Positions 59,601 through 64,000 of a stretch of DNA of 64,000 nucleotides are shown in pieces (the stretch's first letter is position 1; every line of letters begins with the position of its first letter). This stretch comes from Mesorhizobium australicum WSM2073. GTDB lineage: Bacteria; Pseudomonadota; Alphaproteobacteria; Rhizobiales; Rhizobiaceae. Location of the stretch: assembly GCF_000230995.2 (NCBI RefSeq), contig NC_019973.1, positions 3,920,001 through 3,984,000 on the forward strand, given 5' to 3'. Under the pieces are notes generated by a model. It ran no database searches and was not told the origin of the DNA. It worked only from the letters and a program-made list of their open reading frames with translations. The translations under genes were made by a program, and so were the position numbers.

Positions 59601-62600
59601 CCTCCTTGCGGCTCTCGGCGAGCTTGCCGAGATCATCTTCCAGCGCGCGGCTGAGCATGTTGCGGCCTTCGGACAACTTGCCGACATGTCCGGCGATGAT
59701 ATCGTCGATATCGCCGCGGCTTTCGGTCAGCTTCTGCAGGTCGGCTTCGAGAGCACGCTTGAGAATGTCGCGGCCTTCGGCGAGCTTCTCGACCTGGCCG
59801 GCGACCAGACCGTCGATGCTGGAGCGGCTTTCGGCCAGCTTGGCAAGGTCTGCCTCCAGCGCACGCTTGAGGACATCGCGGCCTTCGGCAAGCTTCTCGA
59901 CCTGGCCGGCGACCAGACCGTCGATGCTGGAGCGGCTTTCGGCCAGCTTGGCAAGATCGTCCTCGAGAGCCTTCGACAAGGTCGAACGCTCCTGCACAAG
60001 CCGTTCCGCATGATTGTTGACGTGGGTGCCGACAGTCTCAAGGTCGGCCTCAAGCGCCTTCGACAAGGTCGAACGCTCCTGCACAAGCCGTTCCGCGTGA
60101 CTGCTGACGTGGCTGCCGACAGCCTCGAGATCGGCCTCAAGCGCCTTTGACAGTGTCGATCGCTCTTGGGCAAGTCGGTCCGAGTGGCTGTTGACAAGGC
60201 TGTTGACAGTTTCGAGATCGGCCTCCAGCGCGCGGGCGAACTGGGCGCGGTCGTCGACCAGCTTCTGGGACTGGTCGGCAACGGTGTTTCTGACCGTGCT
60301 GAGGTCGGCTTCCAATGCGCGGCGCAGGATATCGCGGCCCTCGGCGAGCTTCTCGACCTGACCGGCGACCAGACCGTCGATGCCGGAGCGGCTTTCGGCC
60401 AGCTTGGCGAGATCGTCCTCCAGCGCCTTCGACAAGGTCGAGCGATCCTGGACCAGCCTGTTCATGTGGTCGGCGATGACGCTGTTCACATTCTGCAGAT
60501 CGGCTTCCAGAACACGTGAGAGCTGCCCGCGATCCTCGGCCAGCCTGTCCGACTGGCTCGATATGACGTTCTTGATCGTATTGAGGTCGGATTCCAGCGC
60601 ACGCTTGAGGATGTCGCGGCCCTCGGCGAGCTTCTCGACCTGGCCGGCGACCAGACCGTCGATGCTGGAGCGGCTTTCGGCCAGCTTGGCAAGGTCGGCT
60701 TCGAGCGTCTGCGACAGCAGGCCGCGGTCTTCCGCCAGGCGTCCCGAATGGCTGTCGATCAGCCCGCGTATCCCCGACAGGTCGCTTTCGAGCGAACGGC
60801 CAAGCTGCGTGCGGTCCTCGGCCAGTTTCGCCGAATGCGCCTCGATGAGGTTCTTGATACCAGCAATGTCGTTTTCCAGCGCCTTGGCGAGCACCGCGCG
60901 GCCCTCGGCGATTTTCTCGACCTGGCCGGCGACAAGGCCGTCAATGTCGGCGCGGCTCTCGGACAATTTGCCGAGATCGGCCTCCAAGGCGCGCGACAAA
61001 ATGTTGCGGCCTTCGGCCAGTTTTCCAACATGCCCGGCCACCATTTCATCAATGATGGTACGAGCTTGCACCAATTTTCCGGAGTCTTCGTTGAGAGCCA
61101 GTGAGAGCCGGTTGCGGCCTTCTTCCAGCCTTTCGAGGTGGCTGCCGAGCGACGCATCGATGGCGGCACGCGATTCGTTGACCTTGCGCAGGTCTTCTTC
61201 GAGCGCACGCGCTATCAGGCTGCGGCCTTCGGCCAGCCTCTGCACCTGGTTGGTCACCGCCGCATCGATGCCGGCGCGGCCTTCGTCGAATTTCTCCAGG
61301 TCCGCCTGCATGGCTGCCGCCATGCGCTCGCGGCTCTCGGAGAGCTTGCGGCTATGGTTTTCGACGGCTTCTTCGATACCGATGCGCGCGTCGGCGAGCC
61401 GCTGGATGTCGGCGTCGAAGGAGCGCGACACGACATGGCGGGCTGCCTCCATGCGGCCGGCGAAATCGCTGGCGCGCGCCTCGAGCATGGAAGAGGTCGA
61501 GGTGACGATGTCGGCCATGTCGGCGCCGATCTGGGTCTTGCCCTGATCGATCATGGCCGACAGCGTGTCCTTGCTCTCGGCGAAGGTGTGGGCGATTTCA
61601 CGCGCGCGCTCGACCAGCGTTTCGTTGATCTGGCGGGCGCGGGCTTCCAGCGCGGCATTGAGCTTCTGGGTACCGGTGTCCAGTGCTTCGGCGCGGGTCT
61701 GAAATTCGCTGATCAGCGCCTGGCCGCGTTCGGCCAAGGTGCGTTCGATGCCGTTGAGGCTGGCCTCGAACTCGGAATTGAGGGTGCGCGCGGCGCCGCC
61801 GAGCAGCGACACCATGCCGGTGGTGCGATCGTCGAGCAGGTCCGTCAACGAACGGGTCAAGCCGTCCGTGGTGTCCGTCAGCTTGGCGATACGGGTGTCG
61901 AGCAGGCTGGCGAAAGCCTCGCCGGAGGTTGAAAGCCTGTCGGTAATGTTGTCGAGCCGGCCCTCCACCGAATCGAAGATCGACATCGAGCTTTCGTTGA
62001 TGCGGTCGATCAGCGTGTCGCCGGAATTGGTGATCGTCATCGACAGTTTGGTCGACGCGTTGAGGATGCTGTCACGGATGATGTCGCTTGCCGCGCCGAT
62101 TTCATCGCGCAGCGTCTCGTGCGCGCCGGAGATCGAGGCGCGGACGCGTTCGGCATGGGTGACCACTGCTTCGCGTTCGCTGCCCAATCCGTCGACCAGC
62201 GACCTGATGCGGGTTTCGTTTTCCGAATAGGAGCGCTCGATCTGGTTGACCTCGCTGTGGACCAGCGTCTCCAGTTCGACGGCACGGGCAAGGGTGCGCT
62301 CGATGCCTTCGCCCATGGCAGCCACCTCGCGGCGGACGGCCTGGCCGATCATCATGACGCGATCCTGGGCCATGTTTTCCGGCTCGGTCAGGCGGAAGGC
62401 CACTTCCGTCATCGATTGCGCGGCGATGCGCATGTCCTGAGCGCGGCGAATCATCGTCGCGAAGGCCCAGAACAGGATGACAGGCACGATAGCCGCGACG
62501 GCAAGGCCGATCAGTTCGGGGCGGGCAAAGAACTGGTCCAGCGTGCGGATCCGCCAGATGCCCGGTCCAAAAAGCAGGTTCGCCAGTCCGCCGGCGCCCG

Positions 62601-63015
62601 CGATCCAGGCAAGCGAGACAAAGGCGATGACCCAGTAAATGGTGTTGGAGGCGCGCCTGTTCAGGCTGTGCAGAAGGGTCTTGTAATCTTTCTGACGATC
62701 GTCGTTGGCTGGCGCGAAGCCGGCGGGCTGGCCACCATTGCGCGTCTCGACCGGGCGAAGTTCGGCCGGCTTGGCGTTTGGCGCAGGCTTCGCGGCCTGG
62801 GGCTGATTGACGACGGGCGCAGGCTGCTGATTGCGTCCCTCGCGCGCCAGTTCGTCGGCGGCCTGTGATATCTGCGCTTCCAGATCTTCCATCGAGGCCG
62901 CGATATCGAGGTCGCCGCTATCGGTATCGCCGCTCAGGTCGAGATCGAGCGCTTTTTCGAGTTCCCTGGCTACGTCGCTGTCGAGAGTTCTGGTCGTTGT
63001 TGGTTTCTTCGCCAT
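56662..63015 (-). CDS. rgsE: Giant coiled-coil polar growth protein, GPR/RgsE-like
   Basis: 2117 residues from ATG 63015. N-terminal acidic cytoplasmic part (1-125), two membrane segments (about 126-148 and 168-188), then about 1600 residues of coiled coil made of 29- and 36-residue repeats. A Pro/Ala-rich linker and a conserved C-terminal domain (LYTLKGQQTFDEIRRKYQ, MLAHASGRLH) follow. Length and layout match the growth pole ring protein of Agrobacterium (GPR, about 2115 residues) and RgsE of Sinorhizobium, needed for unipolar growth. The symbol follows RgsE. It is a single gene with its own terminator. Confidence 0.88.
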   Translation of the reverse strand: MAKKPTTTRTLDSDVARELEKALDLDLSGDTDSGDLDIAASMEDLEAQISQAADELAREGRNQQPAPVVNQPQAAKPAPNAKPAELRPVETRNGGQPAGFAPANDDRQKDYKTLLHSLNRRASNTIYWVIAFVSLAWIAGAGGLANLLFGPGIWRIRTLDQFFARPELIGLAVAAIVPVILFWAFATMIRRAQDMRIAAQSMTEVAFRLTEPENMAQDRVMMIGQAVRREVAAMGEGIERTLARAVELETLVHSEVNQIERSYSENETRIRSLVDGLGSEREAVVTHAERVRASISGAHETLRDEIGAASDIIRDSILNASTKLSMTITNSGDTLIDRINESSMSIFDSVEGRLDNITDRLSTSGEAFASLLDTRIAKLTDTTDGLTRSLTDLLDDRTTGMVSLLGGAARTLNSEFEASLNGIERTLAERGQALISEFQTRAEALDTGTQKLNAALEARARQINETLVERAREIAHTFAESKDTLSAMIDQGKTQIGADMADIVTSTSSMLEARASDFAGRMEAARHVVSRSFDADIQRLADARIGIEEAVENHSRKLSESRERMAAAMQADLEKFDEGRAGIDAAVTNQVQRLAEGRSLIARALEEDLRKVNESRAAIDASLGSHLERLEEGRNRLSLALNEDSGKLVQARTIIDEMVAGHVGKLAEGRNILSRALEADLGKLSESRADIDGLVAGQVEKIAEGRAVLAKALENDIAGIKNLIEAHSAKLAEDRTQLGRSLESDLSGIRGLIDSHSGRLAEDRGLLSQTLEADLAKLAESRSSIDGLVAGQVEKLAEGRDILKRALESDLNTIKNVISSQSDRLAEDRGQLSRVLEADLQNVNSVIADHMNRLVQDRSTLSKALEDDLAKLAESRSGIDGLVAGQVEKLAEGRDILRRALEADLSTVRNTVADQSQKLVDDRAQFARALEADLETVNSLVNSHSDRLAQERSTLSKALEADLEAVGSHVSSHAERLVQERSTLSKALEADLETVGTHVNNHAERLVQERSTLSKALEDDLAKLAESRSSIDGLVAGQVEKLAEGRDVLKRALEADLAKLAESRSSIDGLVAGQVEKLAEGRDILKRALEADLQKLTESRGDIDDIIAGHVGKLSEGRNMLSRALEDDLGKLAESRKEVDRSLSGHIDQIAARSTDISAAIAADVDKIEQAFSRQTGIIEERAGTMERALSTGVDNVRNVLEKSAVFVAGALREKVLEVTSTLHEQAGAAFSDADRKIAERAEQTSAALLARAEDIARTFEEADRRLHARAEDTSNALLARADDTSSSLLARAHETADQLAARAGEIAGTFDMADQKLAARAQETADQLAARASEIAGTFDAADQKLVARAVETAQSLAARAGDILRNFESADQRLGMRIGESAEALAARASDLGRIFDAADQHLVSRIAEGSDALSSRASEIARIFDDADQRLVSRIADSTSTIGEHAQTIVGAFASTEQRVADRARQTGQELAVHAREIEQALAGADERLASSAAAAAARVEEQIAGVENRLAYTTETMGQKLNEQVSSAEAQLVSRANVIAETFTAVGQHIGQSTNDAAKTIGANTRELNTMLAARSAEMSKILDETARPLVERFAQGGSELQKSMEEVTERATEKLRSENAALVNALASRTAETLSAVEGARSSLSDSVADLIGRMTESSSQLGQLIEQAAVNLGEVDERLTGSTQSFAATTEKAAQTFASSARLVDSNTTRLTELSSSTLREVASIATKFDEHSRLLASASDLLSSAQSNLEHTLERQSSLEDLAVGLVKKSEDLERVMRSFENLVGQTLQNAEGKTMESADKIRNAITDVVDSATKRFADATEEMRRTAGSIKSELDLTRAELKKGVIEMPEEAKESTSAIRRAVSEQINALKELSDIVAKSGRGGDTSEPRPLRPAPQAPAARAAEPPRRAPAPQADLRPPQAPLGGAGLRGTLDLDRPAEAAPRQRATDATARAPQGGWVRDLLTAASNDAELRPAASQAPAEAPRAAPAQRSPAHVVESLNSLSVDIARAIDHDASIELWNRYRRGERDVFTRRLYTLKGQQTFDEIRRKYQAEAEFRTAVDRYCDDFEKLLKDVSRNDRDNIMAQTYLTSDTGKVYTMLAHASGRLH
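59755..60975 (-). repeat. Near-identical internal repeats in the giant gene
   Basis: The block encoding GLVAGQVEKLAEGRD occurs five times; two tandem copies start exactly 108 bp apart (59791 and 59899), i.e. 36 codons. A second unit, ERSTLSKALEADLE...HAERLVQ, repeats every 29 codons (87 bp) around 59965-60170. The DNA copies are nearly identical, pointing to recent duplication or gene conversion. Confidence 0.85.
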
Positions 63016-63290
63016 GCCTTCGCTACCCTGTACTAGCTGCCGCGGGGGGCTTATAATTGTGCTTGTCTTACCCCCGCGCAGGAGGCTGAAAATGGACCCT
63101 CGTATCGTAATGACACAGGGGGGTAAAGAAAACATGCATTCCGCGGGATACGTAAAACTTTAAATATAAGGTTAACGGAAGCGTGATTTGGGCGCCGCTT
63201 TCGCAACATTTTTCCGGGCCATCCATTAACCCGTTGTCCACTGGATTCGCCTAGGTTTTCAGGCGACCGAAGAAAATGGAGTTCGAGTTC

Positions 63291-63659
63291 ATGCGTGGCG
63301 AAAGCGGCATTGCCTTCTCAATGCCGGGGGGCGACGTATCGGGAACGAGGCAGTCCCGACCGGTCGATTTGGCACACCTTGCCCGGCAAACGATGGGCGA
63401 CCGCGCCCTCGAGCAAGAGGTGCTGGCGCTGTTTGTACAGCAGGCACTGTCGGTACGCGACAAAATAGTCGATGCCGACATCAAGGACCGGCTCCTGCTG
63501 GCTCATGGTTTGAAAGGGTCGGCCCGTGGCGTGGGTGCCTTCGCCATCGCCGATTGCGTCACCGATATCGAGCATCGCCCGGAGGACGCCCAGACGCTCA
63601 AGCGGCTCGGCAGGCTGATCGACGAAGTGCGCGACTTCATCGCCGCCATCAATCGCTGA
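63291..63659 (+). CDS. Hpt (histidine phosphotransfer) domain protein
   Basis: About 122 residues. The phosphorylatable His is in LLLAHGLKGSARGVGA (HxLKGxA/S consensus), in a four-helix bundle with no other domain. It would relay phosphate in a two-component phosphorelay; no kinase or regulator is adjacent. ATG 63291 has GGAG nine bases upstream, and ATG 63276 is an alternative adding five residues. Divergent from the giant gene. Confidence 0.85.
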   Translation: MRGESGIAFSMPGGDVSGTRQSRPVDLAHLARQTMGDRALEQEVLALFVQQALSVRDKIVDADIKDRLLLAHGLKGSARGVGAFAIADCVTDIEHRPEDAQTLKRLGRLIDEVRDFIAAINR

Positions 63660-63735
63660 TCCAGGTTTGCGACAAAAACGTCACGGAGCGCCGCTTTCGC
63701 ACGGCAGTTGACTTGTTTGCCGGAGTGATTATCTC

Positions 63736-63796
63736 GGGCGAAACTCGCTTTCCCCTCGGGCGAACTCCCTTCGTCCGGGGTGGAACTCCCTTCAGG
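63736..63796 (+). repeat. Three degenerate ~20-bp tandem units upstream of the ferredoxin gene
   Basis: Units with the core GGCGAACTCCCTTC begin near 63736, 63758 and 63777, the last ending seven bases before the ferredoxin ATG. They could be a slippage product or a binding site array. Confidence 0.4.
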
Positions 63797-63799
63797 TGA

Positions 63800-64000
<201 letters not shown>

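Noticed and set aside
57742-60150. 802-codon open frame on the + strand inside the giant gene
   Set aside because: It is fully antisense to the repeated coiled-coil region. The repeats keep this frame open by their biased codons, and it has no ribosome-binding site or domain.

Overview
The window is chromosomal DNA of an alphaproteobacterium of the Hyphomicrobiales (Rhizobiales), most likely Mesorhizobium or a close relative. The evidence is the high GC content, the typical gene clusters (recG-sdhE-mfd, rnr-topA, a malic enzyme with a phosphotransacetylase-like tail, a growth-pole-ring giant protein) and several families of rhizobial palindromic repeats between genes. I see no phage, insertion sequence, CRISPR array or rRNA operon. 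The only tRNA-like sequence is a decayed tRNA-Lys.

Layout. 1-650: tail of a GGDEF protein, then a gap with a good rho-independent terminator. 0.65-8.5 kb: a flavin monooxygenase, then one compact operon of a FadR/GntR regulator, a cystathionine-lyase-like PLP enzyme and a complete carbohydrate-type ABC importer (binding protein, two permeases, ATPase). 8.6-17 kb, minus strand: rpmG, a YqfO-like small protein, an MFS transporter, a NUDIX hydrolase, a DUF983 zinc-ribbon membrane protein, rnr and topA. 17-30.7 kb: a secreted repeat protein, a CcdA-type membrane protein, the tRNA-Lys remnant, glmU, glmS, DUF502, recG (minus), sdhE, mfd and a class II DAHP synthase with a clear terminator. 30.7-41.5 kb: a GGDEF protein, GFA, dgkA, a hemerythrin-like protein, DedA, DUF1003, a Tag-like glycosylase, nadE, a GNAT protein, an ABC exporter preceded by a possible leader peptide and hairpins, and a GNAT-like protein. 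41.7-51.7 kb: gltX, DUF2865, an Omp25-like barrel, malic enzyme, an atypical SDR, an LpxH-like phosphoesterase, an MFS permease and an enolase-superfamily epimerase. 51.8-55.9 kb: an Mla-type lipid transport operon (STAS-MlaE, MlaF, MlaD, lipoprotein). 55.9-64 kb: a DEDD exonuclease, the 2117-residue coiled-coil protein resembling GPR/RgsE, an Hpt protein and the start of a 2Fe-2S ferredoxin.

How the genes work together. Much of the window serves the cell envelope: GlmU and GlmS make UDP-GlcNAc, the Mla operon moves phospholipid, DgkA recycles diacylglycerol, the LpxH-like enzyme may act on lipid A precursors, and the giant protein probably organises polar growth. DNA and RNA maintenance is the second theme (TopA, RNase R, RecG, Mfd, Tag-like glycosylase). 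The least explained units are the PLP-enzyme/ABC-importer operon with its tandem TGGACCA sites, and the short ORF plus hairpins ahead of the ABC exporter. Three convergent gene pairs overlap at their 3' ends by 30 to 83 bp.
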